DNA from: Rotaria sp. Silwood1
Lineage: Eukaryota > Rotifera > Eurotatoria > Philodinida > Philodinidae
Direction: 5' to 3'
DNA: 64,000 bases
Assembly (NCBI GenBank): GCA_905250075.1
Contig: CAJNOP010000042.1
Coordinates: forward strand, 1,238,929 to 1,302,928
Part shown: one piece after another, positions 1 to 11,300 of the stretch
How the letters are laid out: each line of letters begins with the position of its first letter
How positions within the stretch are numbered: the first letter of the stretch is position 1
Notes under the pieces: generated by a model
What the model was told of the DNA's origin: nothing
Databases searched by the model: none
What the model saw: the letters and a program-made list of their open reading frames with translations, nothing else
Program-made: the position numbers and the translations under genes

Positions 1-18
1 GTGGGTGTGGGTGTGTGT
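1..18 (+). repeat. telomere-like TGTGGG run at window edge
   Basis: The first bases are GTGGGTGTGGGTGTG, two to three units of the bdelloid telomeric hexamer. The array probably continues to the left of the window. No coding content. Confidence 0.6.
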
Positions 19-293
19 TTTCGCTTTATAGACATCCACGGCTCGATTTTCACGACACATCGACACCTGGACGGACACTCACACACCCAAATCCTGCGTA
101 TGAGTATGTGCGTGAATGCGGGTGTCGGTGCTGGTGTCGCATGTGGATATAGCTGTGGGTGTTGCAGCGGGTGTTAGTGCGGCTGCCGCTGTAGCTCTGA
201 GCGTAGGCGGGGATATTGTGTAGAGGTGAGGTGGGTGAGAATCTAGTGTGCTTCTATCCCTCATATCCTGAATCACTGCCACCTGCACCTTAT

Positions 294-670
294 CATGAGG
301 CCACATCCAGATGCACCCACATCATATTCTACGAAAGCACTGAAGTCTAGAGCTTGTTCGCTTCATAGATGTATGTTCAGACTGTGGCTGTGGATGTGGG
401 TAAACTGTGGTATTTTGAGCGGGGCTGTCGGCGTAGACCTGTGTGTGGGTATGGCATAGGATTGTGACGGGACGGAGGGTGTAGGTGGCGGAATGGAGAT
501 AAGGATGTGGTGTAGGGTGAGTTCGGGTGAGGATTTTAAGTTTGTATGTACCACTAAAATCTCTAATATCAGCCGCTCACACCGAACCATGAGGCGCAGC
601 CCAGATGCACCCACAGCATATTTCACCGAAACACTCGCATCTACAGACTCTTCGCTTCATAGATGTATGT
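294..670. repeat. diverged tandem duplication, period about 295 bp, GC-rich
   Basis: The segment from 294 (CATGAGGCCACATCCAGATG) to about 375 is repeated at 588-670 (CATGAGGCGCAGCCCAGATG), both ending in TTCGCTTCATAGATGTATGT. Weaker similarity extends upstream of each copy (GTAGAGGTGAG against GTAGGGTGAG), so the period is about 295 bp. The segment is much more GC-rich than its surroundings. ORFs across it in several frames look like composition artefacts. Function unknown. Confidence 0.55.
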
Positions 671-2925
671 GTAATAAAAAAGAATAAAAGAAATATCAAC
701 AATTACTAGGATATGGTGACTAAATGTGGTGGGTAAGCGATACACTTGAAAATAATTGGCAACTTATAGTTTGAATTACTTATGCATTTTAATTTAACAT
801 GTCGTGAAATCATTTCGTCTTCTCACAACAGCTTGGCACCTCATGTTGAACATCGAACTAATTTCACATATCCTTTTAATAGCTTTCTAATGGTTTACTC
901 ACCAAAGTAATATCACGAAAAAGCTTCGTTGATGATTTTAAGGTGTAGTCGTTAGTTGGAAATTTCGCAACGTGAGCACTTTGTGTTTTTTTCAAATGTT
1001 TTGTTTTATGGTTACGATAAGATAAGTTACACTGTTTCGTTTCTATGTTCTTTGCCTTCGTTTCTTTTTTCGGTTGTTTTTTTTGTTTCTTTTGTGAATT
1101 CTTTTTAAATGGGCACTCCATTGAGGAGGGCTGCGCATAGCAACTTCGTAACATGAACAATATAGATGAAAATCTAATCTATTTTGTACAATTCAATAGA
1201 CAAAATAATCTTGATTCCCGTATCCTACAAGATGAATCAAAAGACTGTAAAATGATTACTACTATGTCCAAACCAACTTATTAATGTCTTAATTTTATAT
1301 TTAGATAAATATAATTCATATCACACATATCATAACATCTATATTATGAAGCGAGACATATGAATAGTTTAATGATGAACCAGCGTATAATTATCGTCGG
1401 CTGAAAATCTCCAGTATCTTTTCAATTTTTCTTAATAATCATTTACTGCTCATTAATAAGTTTTCATTATTTGTAGATATGGATAAGCCTCATATTTTTC
1501 CGTAAAAGAAAATATTTTAGGACAAGTGATGTAGAAAAGTACCAAAATTGTTGATTAATTTGATTGGGAAAGAAATATGCGATAATGTTTTTAAAATATC
1601 TTCAATAAATTGACTCAAATTATTTTTACGTACAGATTTCACTGCATGAAATCATTCCAGCGAAAACTCTTCCTACAATAATTATGATTGTTTTCCATTA
1701 GATACCAGTTTCTTTTAGCTTCTGCTAGAACAATGCTTATTCCAAAAATAATTCTATTAAAATTAGATTGTAATTACATAATCAATTGAAAAGGAATCCA
1801 TTTCTTATGATTATAATCGATTTTCTAAATTCTCATCAGATTTTTAAAATAGTTAATTATTATTTTCATTATAGATTAAAATGTCAATCGCATCAAATTG
1901 GATTGAGTGATTTTTCAATCCATTATAATGTTTATGGAAATAAAACATGTTTTTTCTTGAGTTTTGATTGAAGAACCCAACATTTTTATAAGGATTTTCA
2001 AACTCCTCAGCTTAACAAATAGTAAATACAATAGTATATCAACTTTCGATACACTTCCTAACATTGGACAGACGATATCGATTGATAATTTCCTGCGCAC
2101 GGCAAAATGCTGATAAGATAGACTAGGAAGAAATAATTTTTTCCATTCACCAAAAATCGGATTTTTCAAAAATGATGATCGATTATAATTTCGTTTTCGT
2201 TGCGAAAAATTTGTATTTATCATTGTGATTAATTGCATAAAAGTTTGAAATTGTTATCAATTTTAATTGGTAAAATATTTCACTGGGATATCAACGCTTC
2301 GAAAGTCAATGATTACTTTAAATCGAATGATCTGTTCTATCGATAATTTGCAAGGAATTGACGATGGATGCGAGGGAAACTTATGTCCAAATCGAAATTC
2401 ATTGTTTTATTTCACTTGATTCAATTGTTTTGGTAGTTATTCTGAGTTTTGCTATCGAATTCTAAATAAAAGTAAAAGCAAACGTGGACAACAAGAAACT
2501 TTATGAATATTAATTGTCAGTACTCCAATAGCTAATTTTGCGAAAAAACGTGTCAGAAAACATTTAAGCTTTTATTATTACACGGTGAGTTTGTTGTAGT
2601 ATTGTTAGTTTATCTGAAACAGAATCATTTACCAAAACAAAAATTAATTACAAAGGAATTTCGCAGCAACAACTTCTCGAAATGGCGCTTATAACGAATT
2701 TAGAGAAAAGACTTGAATTGATGAATTATTTTTACTAGTGCCGATTATTTTGCAACATATTGGATCTATAGATATTTTTAAAGAAAAAACAACGTTGAGT
2801 AAGTTGTCCAGTTTCTTATTAGACAATATCAGCGAGCTGTGACTACAAAGACTCATTAGATATTAATGTATTTATCGGTTCAGTATATATTGCTCTTATC
2901 TTCGACAAAATATGCAAAGGGAGCA
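671..2925. other. AT-rich intergenic, nothing recognised
   Basis: No convincing exon, RNA gene or repeat was seen. Short ORFs on both strands have no recognisable motif and no supporting splice signals. Confidence 0.5.
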
Positions 2926-2980
2926 TGGGTGGGTGTGGAGTGTGTTTTTTCTAATTCAACAGCCACCCATGCCCACACCG
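2926..2980. repeat. degenerate telomere-like inverted pair
   Basis: A G-rich TGGGTGGGTGTGGAGTGTG run is followed after a spacer of about 17 bp by a C-rich run (CCACCCATGCCCACACCG). The two arms are roughly complementary and could fold into a hairpin. Confidence 0.5.
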
Positions 2981-3119
2981 CAGATTCGCACACCACAACA
3001 ACAACCTTCCAACACCTTAATTTTTTCAAATTATTGAATGTTTTATTTTGATAAACAGAATATTTGTAACAAAAAAAAATGAAGCAAACATCAATGAAGA
3101 TTATTTTAAGATTTTCTAT

Positions 3120-4015
3120 TCTTCTCTTTATGTTGATGGAATTTGTGGAGCTAAAGCAATATCATTTGTTGCTAGAACTTCTTTGAAATCATCAACCAGT
3201 TTTTGTGTCAACCTATGATAAACACGATGATGATCTCATAAATGATATTTTAGTACATAAATTGAAACTATTCGACGTCGACATGGTACACATGCTATAT
3301 ATGCTTGACTATACCCTAGTCTATTAATTCATCCATTAATAAAACGACATGGAACTCTATAAAAATGATCAATTACATCTTTATTTTTATCAAACAATTT
3401 TGTTATCCTAGGATCTTGATTCTCAGCAACAGCTTGTGCCAAACGTAGAGCATGAACATTTTTTAATTTATGCTTTCTAATGAAATGATAATATAATATG
3501 AATAGACAATTTTTTCTCAATTCACAAAATTCAATAGAACGATTCGCTTTAGTAAAACCATATACTCCATCAAATGTTAATGAACATACATCAAAAATCC
3601 TTCTACAGAATTTTCGTTCACGTTTCTTTTGTTCTACATTTACATGTTGATCCTAAAAAAAACTTAGTGAATGTTTAAATATCATGCAGAAATGATTGCA
3701 TAGAAAATAAAACTAATTTAGATGTATATAACGACTGTGATCTTTCGACTACTTCATTTCGTATTTATATAGTGATAATTATTTTTATCTCAGTAGGTGT
3801 TGCTGTTTCACTAAAATAGAAAGAAAAATATGCAATCAGTGTTGGAATTTTTTCTAATAAAAAAGAAACTGACTCTAATGAAATAGTATCAATAAAATCA
3901 CGATTGGTATACGTTGAATTTCTCTCAGCTTAAGCCAATCATACTTATTTTTCCTTGTCAAATTAGAAAAATTTCACTTACTTTTTGAGATTTCAACTTC
4001 TTCTCGTACATCTAA
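3120..4015 (-). pseudogene. decayed multi-exon gene, unrecognised family
   Basis: The clearest exon lies at 3329-3652 on the minus strand, with a good acceptor (tttttttag) at its 5' end and a stop at 3329-3331. It encodes about 107 residues including the stretches KNVHALRLAQAVAENQDPR and VIDHFYRVPCRFING. Coding-like stretches continue on both sides: about 30 codons downstream near 3125-3220 (HRLTQKLVDDF), and upstream around 3770-3890 plus a short piece near 3985-4010 ending at a gtaagt donor. Stops separate these pieces, so either several small exons or a broken gene is present. I do not recognise the family. The LTR element begins about 540 bp upstream of the last piece. Confidence 0.35.
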
Positions 4016-4548
4016 ACATATAAAAATGATATATTGTGAAGGATTTGTTTTTATTCTACGAGAGAACTACACGAACTGATATCTACAATTTAAGCTTAGC
4101 AATAAAAACTCGCCAAAACCAGTACAAGCTTGAAAGTAGTCGTGTCCATGAGTCGAGTTATGACCGATTTAGTGAATTTTCGGTCCGTCTTTCGGTGTTT
4201 ATTCAAAAATGAAATAACCGAATTTCATTCATTGATTAATTGAATAACATTTCGGATAACCTGAAATCTGTAGCGAAAAAAAAACAATGCTCATTTATCA
4301 AGATATTAAATTTGCAATACATAGACACTAGTCATAAACCATCCGAAGAAAATCGAGTTTACTCGGAAATTCAATATCTCGATGAATGAACTTTTTTTTC
4401 TAGCTCAAACTTTCAGGTTGAAAAATCAGTAAGAGTCATAACTTGGTTCATTAGCTAGAACTCTTTTCTACTTTTACTAAAAATTTTTTGTAATATCAAT
4501 ATGAGTTCAAATGGCGATTAATAAGTTCCGCTAATTTCGTCGTTAAAT

Positions 4549-4553
4549 ACCGG
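4549..4553 (+). other. target-site duplication, left copy (ACCGG)
   Basis: ACCGG directly precedes the left LTR and is repeated at 7032-7036 directly after the right LTR. Five bp is usual for LTR-retrotransposon integrases. Confidence 0.8.
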
Positions 4554-4716
4554 TGTTACAGTCACATGTATCACTCCTTGACTCATCGGTATTTGTTTAT
4601 TCATTTCGCATTCTTTGATGCTTTATTTGTCTCTATATATCTCTCCCTATACTTGGTGAAGGGGAGACAATCTGGAAATAAACGAACATCGAGAAGATAC
4701 AGGGAAACCTCTAATA
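4554..4716 (+). repeat. left LTR, 163 bp
   Basis: Begins TGTTACAGTCACATG and ends GAAACCTCTAATA. Identical by eye to 6869-7031. A TATATATCTC stretch inside could act as the promoter, but no experiment supports that. Confidence 0.88.
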
Positions 4717-4718
4717 TT

Positions 4719-4736
4719 TGGTGCCGTGACCGGCTT
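4719..4736 (+). promoter_or_regulatory. tRNA primer-binding site
   Basis: TGGTGCCGTGACCGGCTT starts 2 bp after the left LTR. It begins with TGG, the complement of a tRNA 3' CCA end, and lies where minus-strand DNA synthesis would be primed. The primer tRNA was not identified. Confidence 0.7.
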
Positions 4737-4845
4737 TCTTTGTGTGCTTTACTCCAAGAAAGTGAACCATTGTATTCATTCGTTGGTATTGTCGTCGCAA
4801 TTCTCAGATTCAAGGCATAGCACATATCAGCAACCAACAAACAAT

Positions 4846-6288
4846 ATGTCACAACGTTTCGATCAATTGGATACTGTTTGCTTTGACTGTATTTACATGC
4901 ATACGTACAAGATCAATCCGTGTTCGCATACCGTTTGTATCACTTGCTTTAATGCAGCAATTACCAAAAAGATTCGGTTACAGCAAGAAACGTTTATTTG
5001 TCCCCGATGTGCTGACTTACACGATCGTCGAAATCTTCTTGAACAGCTTACCGAACAGAATCCTTATCATCAAAACCGTAAAGCTGCACCTGTCATATCA
5101 CGAAAACAACTTTCGACCCTTTCGTTGATTTTACAGTATGATTGTAGAAATATCGCTCCACGAATCGATGAGGCACTTAAAGACATTACTGATTTAAACG
5201 AACGAAAAAGAGTCCAAAAAGTTTTATGGAAAAACTGGTTTCTGTTCATTCAACCAGTCGAAACAAAAAAAGTTGACAAATTGCTTCGACGACAACGCAG
5301 TCAATATGAATATCATCACTGTCACAAAGGTGCCTACATTAAATCCAAAGAAATTTTTTCCGATACTGAACAGCTACAAGACACTGTTGTAATCACAGCT
5401 GAAGCTGAATCGAACTCACTGTGGCCTGATGGAACCGAATCATGGCATATACATGAAATAAAATCGCAACGAGAATTGTTCATCGAACAAGCTCCTCAAG
5501 AAAATCTATCAATTCAACAGAAAAATATCGAAGCTGGATCTGATGTATTTTGGCCCGTAGGCACTGAATCGTGGCATATTCACGATATAAAACCACAACG
5601 ATCAATATTTACCGAGAAATTTAGTTCTGAACACTCTTACGTTCCAAATCCAATTGAACTTGAGAACAAAAGCTCCGATCTCAAGCAATTGCTTGAATAC
5701 GAACAAAGCTTTTTCTGTGATCGACAATCACAATACGGTATTCTACCTGAAAATCAACACTCACTGCCAGAACCGGCATTCAAACCGAATCGTTGCTGTG
5801 AATCGAAATTTCAAATTCAAGAACAGATTCTATTATTTTCACCTCTTCATAAGCCATGCACACGATCTAATTATTGCGTTCGTGGTCGATCAACAAATTT
5901 CAATTTTTTACAATCACTTCTATCAAATAATCTGTCGAGTCCGACGAAAAAGCGGCCGAGCCTATTTTCAAATAGAAAATCGAATTCTCACAGTAATAAA
6001 ATACGTTTCACTGTATTAACACAATTTCTGCAACTTATGATCGAATATTTCGTTTATCTTGTAATTTTTTTATTATCGATACTCATCCAGACGGGATTCC
6101 TATATACTTCGACGAATAACACCTCGACCTGTATTACCAGCGGTACTTTTGCTTCTGGATTAATATTTGCGAGTAGTACAATATTAGCTACTGGTTCTAA
6201 ACATCATTTCAAAACTTCAATCACATTCATTAAAACCATTGCATTACTTCGTAATCTGGAGTCGCTTTTACTATATGATATTACGTAA
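4846..6288 (+). CDS. RING-finger transmembrane protein inside the LTR element
   Basis: 480 residues from the ATG at 4846. The open frame extends upstream to another ATG at 4726, but that would add 40 residues overlapping the primer-site region, so the later start directly before the RING is preferred. Residues 12-55 form a canonical C3HC4 RING: C12-x2-C15-x10-C26-x-H28-x2-C31-x2-C34-x17-C52-x2-C55. RINGs of this type usually bind E2 enzymes as ubiquitin ligases. The middle carries two copies of a motif of the form WPxGTESWHIHxIKxQR, near residues 192 and 236. The C-terminus has a strong hydrophobic segment at about 396-418 (YLVIFLLSILIQ) and a weaker one near 431-450. There is no signal peptide and no gag or pol motif. 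Membrane-anchored E3-like activity is inference; the RING itself is directly visible. Confidence 0.8.
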   Translation: MSQRFDQLDTVCFDCIYMHTYKINPCSHTVCITCFNAAITKKIRLQQETFICPRCADLHDRRNLLEQLTEQNPYHQNRKAAPVISRKQLSTLSLILQYDCRNIAPRIDEALKDITDLNERKRVQKVLWKNWFLFIQPVETKKVDKLLRRQRSQYEYHHCHKGAYIKSKEIFSDTEQLQDTVVITAEAESNSLWPDGTESWHIHEIKSQRELFIEQAPQENLSIQQKNIEAGSDVFWPVGTESWHIHDIKPQRSIFTEKFSSEHSYVPNPIELENKSSDLKQLLEYEQSFFCDRQSQYGILPENQHSLPEPAFKPNRCCESKFQIQEQILLFSPLHKPCTRSNYCVRGRSTNFNFLQSLLSNNLSSPTKKRPSLFSNRKSNSHSNKIRFTVLTQFLQLMIEYFVYLVIFLLSILIQTGFLYTSTNNTSTCITSGTFASGLIFASSTILATGSKHHFKTSITFIKTIALLRNLESLLLYDIT

Positions 6289-6299
6289 CACAATGATGC

Positions 6300-6855
6300 T
6301 ATTTGAAACTAATTTTTTCTGACTTTTTCCATTCGATATCAAATTGACAATTATTTCTATGACTACATCGAAGAAAACTCGCAAGATTACAGATGAAAAC
6401 ATTTTAATTTCTTTTTTCTCCAGTCGTGTCAATTGTACATCTTTCACAATCGAAGACTATTTAAAAATTTATATCAACAATCGTGAATTTTAACGCAAAT
6501 TCTCTTCGTCGAATCGTTTTTTTTTCGCTCCTCAAATGGAACTCGTTGTGCAAATGGTGCCTAAACATTGTTCTCAATATCGTTTCGTAGATTGCAAAAC
6601 GAGCTCGTAAAGCTGAGTCGTCATACACATCGTATTCGCCCTTACTTGTTTTTTTTATTTCTTTTCGCTTTTCATAATGCTATTATACTGTCGTTTCTTC
6701 TCTTTCTTTTATTCTTTTTCTCCTCGTATCGGCATTCGTACAACTGTTTTTCTCTCTTTTTTCTTTTTCTTTTTCTTTTTCTCTACTCATCATCTTATCC
6801 GTTTGTTTCAATTTCGCTGATGTTCGTTTTAATGTGCGTGGACCCACATTTCTGT
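6300..6855 (+). other. 3' untranslated part of the LTR element, pyrimidine-rich
   Basis: Long T/C-rich stretches, especially 6640-6800. A 121-codon ORF here (6568-6933) is rich in F, L and S because of this composition and runs into the right LTR, so I do not call it a gene. Confidence 0.5.
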
Positions 6856-6868
6856 TGGTGGGGAGGTA
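6856..6868 (+). promoter_or_regulatory. polypurine-like tract before right LTR
   Basis: GGTGGGGAGGTA directly abuts the right LTR, where plus-strand priming occurs in LTR elements. It is short and interrupted by T. Confidence 0.5.
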
Positions 6869-7031
6869 TGTTACAGTCACATGTATCACTCCTTGACTCA
6901 TCGGTATTTGTTTATTCATTTCGCATTCTTTGATGCTTTATTTGTCTCTATATATCTCTCCCTATACTTGGTGAAGGGGAGACAATCTGGAAATAAACGA
7001 ACATCGAGAAGATACAGGGAAACCTCTAATA
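6869..7031 (+). repeat. right LTR, 163 bp
   Basis: Identical by eye to 4554-4716 and followed directly by the ACCGG target duplication at 7032-7036. Confidence 0.88.
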
Positions 7032-7194
7032 ACCGGTATATATGGTTTGATCGGCACCAACAAGTGATCTAATAAGAATAAATAGAATGAAAAGAAAACA
7101 TAGAATAGGAAATCAAATACTCTGCTTGTGAAGAAGTACTCCTCAATGGTAATTGATCTATAATAATTTAATTTAATTTCAATGATACAAAAAT

Positions 7195-7696
7195 TTCATT
7201 TTACCATTTGAATCGATGTCTTCCTTATTACATGTGCAAATACAAATACAATTTTTATTTGTTGATAATGAAGGTTTGACTTTCACCTTGATTTCTTCCA
7301 TAAAAAAAGATAAAAATAGTAAACAATAACAAAACGATTATCTAATTTCATTTTTACCTGAAGACTTTGATGCAATAACTTGATTAATTTGTTCGAAAAT
7401 ATTTTGTAGTTCATCAATTGAACTATCGGATATGTCAAGATATTTTTTGCTTGTCCAATCAAGTGTTATTCACGTCCAATAGTTGATAGTTTTTGTTCAA
7501 CAATTAGTTGAAGTGTCGTTATAACTGTATTTAAATCAATACGAAGATTATCTAAACGTCGTTTATTTTGTTTTGTTATTTCAATATGTTCAGCCAAATG
7601 TTTGAAACAAATAAGACGTAAACAATAATGACATTCATATAATTCTTTAATTTCATCATCACATGTTATATCGGTGCATGAACCTATTTCGGGCAT
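7195..7696 (-). pseudogene. B-box-like zinc-binding protein pseudogene
   Basis: From the ATG at 7696 the minus strand reads 76 codons with a Cys/His pattern (CTDITC, then YECHYCLRLICFKHLAEH) typical of a short B-box-like family common in bdelloids, followed by a helical segment (RRLDNLRIDLNTVIT). A TAA interrupts the frame at about 7466. Beyond it the same protein continues, first in that frame (HLIGQAKNIL) and then one base out of frame (SSIDELQNIFEQINQ) to a gtaaaa donor near 7358. A further exon-like piece at 7208-7303 encodes EEIKVKVKPSL and a Cys-rich segment, but the AG expected at its acceptor is replaced by TG. Stop, frameshift and lost acceptor together indicate a dead copy. The LTR element ends 160 bp away on its 3' side. 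Confidence 0.65.
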
Positions 7697-7915
7697 TTCA
7701 AAAAAATAAAATACAACTATTTATTTTTTCGATATTCGTTGACATATAGTGATTATCGCCATGGAGGAAATATTTGAAATAACTGCTCATGTCGGACACC
7801 TGTACATCACGTGTACGACAAAATGCATTAATGCAGTTTAGTAATCTTCTTATTGGTTCATTCCGAACTCAATTGGTCACGACTAATGCCATCGTACCAG
7901 GCTTTCCAATAGCAG

Positions 7916-8018
7916 GTGTACACAGTATAAACAAAATGTACAATACATCTGCTGTGTCTGATTTACACTCTGGTTTACATTTTGCTCAAAAAAGCAAAAT
8001 GTACGGCGTACATTTTGC
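7916..8018. repeat. cluster of GTACATTTTG motifs, left flank of hAT pseudogene
   Basis: Several copies of GTACATTTTG or its complement lie here, including a perfect inverted repeat GCAAAATGTAC / GTACATTTTGC at 7994-8018 with a 3-bp loop. The same motif clusters again at 12088-12175, beyond the 3' end of the hAT-like gene. Such paired clusters resemble the subterminal transposase-binding repeats of hAT elements (inference). Confidence 0.5.
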
Positions 8019-8310
8019 CAAAAAAATTACACTTTGATTCTAGCACTAGAACTTCAAAAGTTACACATGATATTAATGCCAAACATATCGTAGTTTATCT
8101 ATGTGAAACAGTAAATTATGACATCTTTAGCATAATTGTATCATTTGCTAACGCGATTGCTTTCATTTGATTTTATCTTCCATCTATTATTTCAATACAA
8201 ATAATTGGTTGTAGTTGTATTATAATTATAATTCTACTTCTACTGAGTAATGTTTATGTCAACTCTGACATGAATTTTTTTTTGTCTTGAAATTTATTTT
8301 AGATTTGTGT

Positions 8311-11300
8311 ATGGATAAAACTCAGACAACTTTAGATAAAATTTGGAATAAAAGTCAAGGTGCAACTTCAACACGACATATTTCTAGTCTAGTTGATCAT
8401 GAAATTGAAATGATTTTAACAGTATCATCTTCTTCATCAACAGCTTCGTCGTCAGCAACAAATCCACTTTCATCATGTACCAATTCACCTTCATCATCAA
8501 CAACAATTCCATCTTCATCATCCATGACTTCATCATCATCAGCAACAAATCTATTTTCATCATGTAACAATTCACCTTCATCATCAACAACAACTCCATC
8601 TTCATCATCATCATCAATAATTTCATTACCATCATCACCTATCTTAACAGCAGAAACAGAAAATGCTCTTACCGAAAATATTAATAAAAATTCAAGTAAT
8701 AAGCCAATACGTCTTTTATCTAATGATTGCACTTTATTAACAGGTAATAAAGATGTTGAGAAAAAAGATTCGAAATCAATCCGAACAAAGCATCGTGTAC
8801 AGTATTTACCGAATTGGGAAAAATATCCAGAATCTAAATATAAAACATTTTTTTGATAATTTTGGAACAAAACGGGAACAATTCGTTTGCTGGTTGTATT
8901 ACGAACAAAATGCTATGCGATGTCGTCTATGTGAAAAATATAATAAAAAAAACAAACACTAATGATAGGATTTATCCTTACAACATATTTTTTTTAAATA
9001 AGTTTAAATTTAATAAACTAAGTCTTGGCTTACCTTTTTGCATGTTCAGTAATAGATTTCGGAAAAGTATGAAGAATATTGTTTTATATAGGTAAACCAA
9101 ATGTTTGGGCTACTTCTGGAATGACAACAATTTCGTTAGATACCATTAAGAAACATAAAGACAAAAGTGAAGTTCATAAACAGACCGAACAATTAGAACT
9201 GACTGTATCCTGTAGAGAGCAGCCGGGTTGGGTTGTAACTCAACAAAAACAATTGAATAAGCATGAGCAAGCGATACAAAATTTGATGACGGCATGCATT
9301 TATTTATGTCAGCAAGATAATTCGTTGAATAGTCTTGAACCGTTATGCATTTTATTAGAAAAATTAGGGGTTAATTTATTGCCAGCTGAAGTTTCTGGAT
9401 TGAACTACAGAAACAACAAGGCTGCGCTTTGTTTCAATCAACACATCTTAAGCTATCTCCACGAGGAATTGCTTGAAAAAGTGAAAGCCAGTCCCGTAAT
9501 TGGTACGTTAATTTTAAAATATCTGCTCAATTGTAATATTGCTTCTTGATCTCCCAGGCTGGATGATGGATGAATCTACATTAAGATCTACTGATAAAAT
9601 ATGTATAGTTTACGTGCGGTATATTGAAGATAATGAACCTAAAACATCATATTATGGTTTATTAGATTTATATGGTGATGATACTGCTAAGAACATTGTT
9701 AAAAGTCTTAATTGTCTGTGGACAAAAGATGATTTAAAGCCAACAAATTCATGCTGGTTGTCAACTGATAATGCGTCAACATTTACTGGTTAGGATCACA
9801 CTATTTTGCTATATAATTTTTGCGAATAATATGAAACTCATTTTAGGTGCAAATGAAGGTGTTATAGCTAAACTACGTAATCAATTATCTATTGATTATT
9901 TAGAATTAAATACATGTGTAGCTCATTCGTTTGCTTTGGTTGGATCTCAAGCATCATATAATTCAAAAACACGAAGTATTTATTGATTCTTTTTTTACAT
10001 TAAAAATTCTGAATTTGATCGCCTATTTATCGTAGATAATAAAATATCTGTTCTTTCTGAATCTATCATGAAAGTTGAGTCTCGAATAAGTAAAATCTAC
10101 AACTATTTTAACAAGAGTTGCCCTCGACAATTTAAGCTTAAAAATTGGCAAAATTTCATGGAAATGCCTGAGCTCAAATTTAAGAGAATTTTCGATATTC
10201 GATGGCCATCAATTCGTGATTGTATTAGACCAATAATTGTTAATGTACAACCAGGTCTTAATATGCCAAACAGTTGTAGAATAATATTTTAGAAATTTTA
10301 TTTAGGATCTCAAGCACTCTTTGCGTGTTTACAAGAAGCAATAGATGATTATAATTCAACAAATGTTGAACGTGAATGTGCAAAAGATCTGCTGAACGAA
10401 ATACTAAATGATGAATTTCTCTTTTTGCTTCACATGCATCATGATCTTCATGAATCTGTGCTTGGTGAGTTTATTTATATTTTATACCTTTTATTTTGAA
10501 ATTTTCTCAGTCTTGTTCAGTCTATTTCATCTTATTTAGGACCAATTACAAAACCGATGCAAAATGATCATTTATCTTACTTTAATTTAATGGAAACAAT
10601 AAAAGAAAAAACAAGTATTTTGAATGGTTGGACATTTGAATCACCAACAGCAACAGATCCAGCATTAGCCGATTATCTTGAATTAACAAAAACGAATTCA
10701 TTTGGTGCATTTAAAATTGTAAAAGATGATCGTGAAAAATTATCAAATAATTGTTTAGAACATATTAATCGATTATTTGAAGAACTGGATAGGCGATTTT
10801 CATCATCACCTGTTCAAGAAAACCTATCTATTCTATTTGATCCTCAATATTTGATCGAACACAAAAAAGGAAATAAGTTCAAACACATATGGACGATCTG
10901 CACTTGATTTTGTAAGAAAAAAATATCGAAATTTTCCGGGTTTTGATTTTATTGCTGTTCGCAATGAGTGGGAATCACTCAAAGCTTCATTGATCGATTA
11001 CATAGATTATATTGCACTTGATTATTCACCAAAAAATGTTTTGGAAAAATTTTCTTTTACTTAAACAATCTATAAATAATCTTTATCACGATCATCACAA
11101 AAACATATTATTATTAGTTTATATTTACTTGATTTCGCCAACTATTTCTACTGAAATGTGAACGTGGACTATGTTAGTGAATTTATAGTGTGCTGTTTAT
11201 TTTTTTATTTTTTTTTTATAGTTTAGCGCGGTCAATAAAGTTCAAACAATCGGTCGTTCACGTTTAATGGTTTCTACATTGGATGCAATCATGAACATTA

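Larger units (their letters stand above)
4554..7031 (+). mobile_element. compact non-autonomous LTR retrotransposon with a RING-finger ORF
   Basis: Two direct 163-bp repeats (4554-4716 and 6869-7031), identical by eye, bound a 2.15-kb interior, and ACCGG is duplicated on both sides. A TGG-initial primer-binding site lies 2 bp inside the left LTR and a short purine-rich tract precedes the right LTR. These are the hallmarks of an LTR retrotransposon. The interior holds no gag, protease, RT, RNase H or integrase. Its only long ORF (4846-6288) encodes a C3HC4 RING protein with hydrophobic C-terminal segments. Identical LTRs imply recent insertion, presumably with enzymes supplied by an autonomous relative elsewhere (inference). 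The LTRs end in TA rather than the usual CA. Known bdelloid LTR elements carry varied extra ORFs next to gag and pol; here such an ORF stands alone. Confidence 0.85.

Noticed and set aside
6568..6933. 121-codon Phe/Leu-rich ORF in the 3' part of the RING LTR element
   Set aside because: Arises from a pyrimidine-rich tract and runs into the LTR; no motif.
8384..8870. Minus-strand Met/Asp-rich ORFs opposite the hAT-like gene
   Set aside because: Antisense shadow of the Ser/Thr low-complexity region (TCATCA repeats) of the plus-strand gene.
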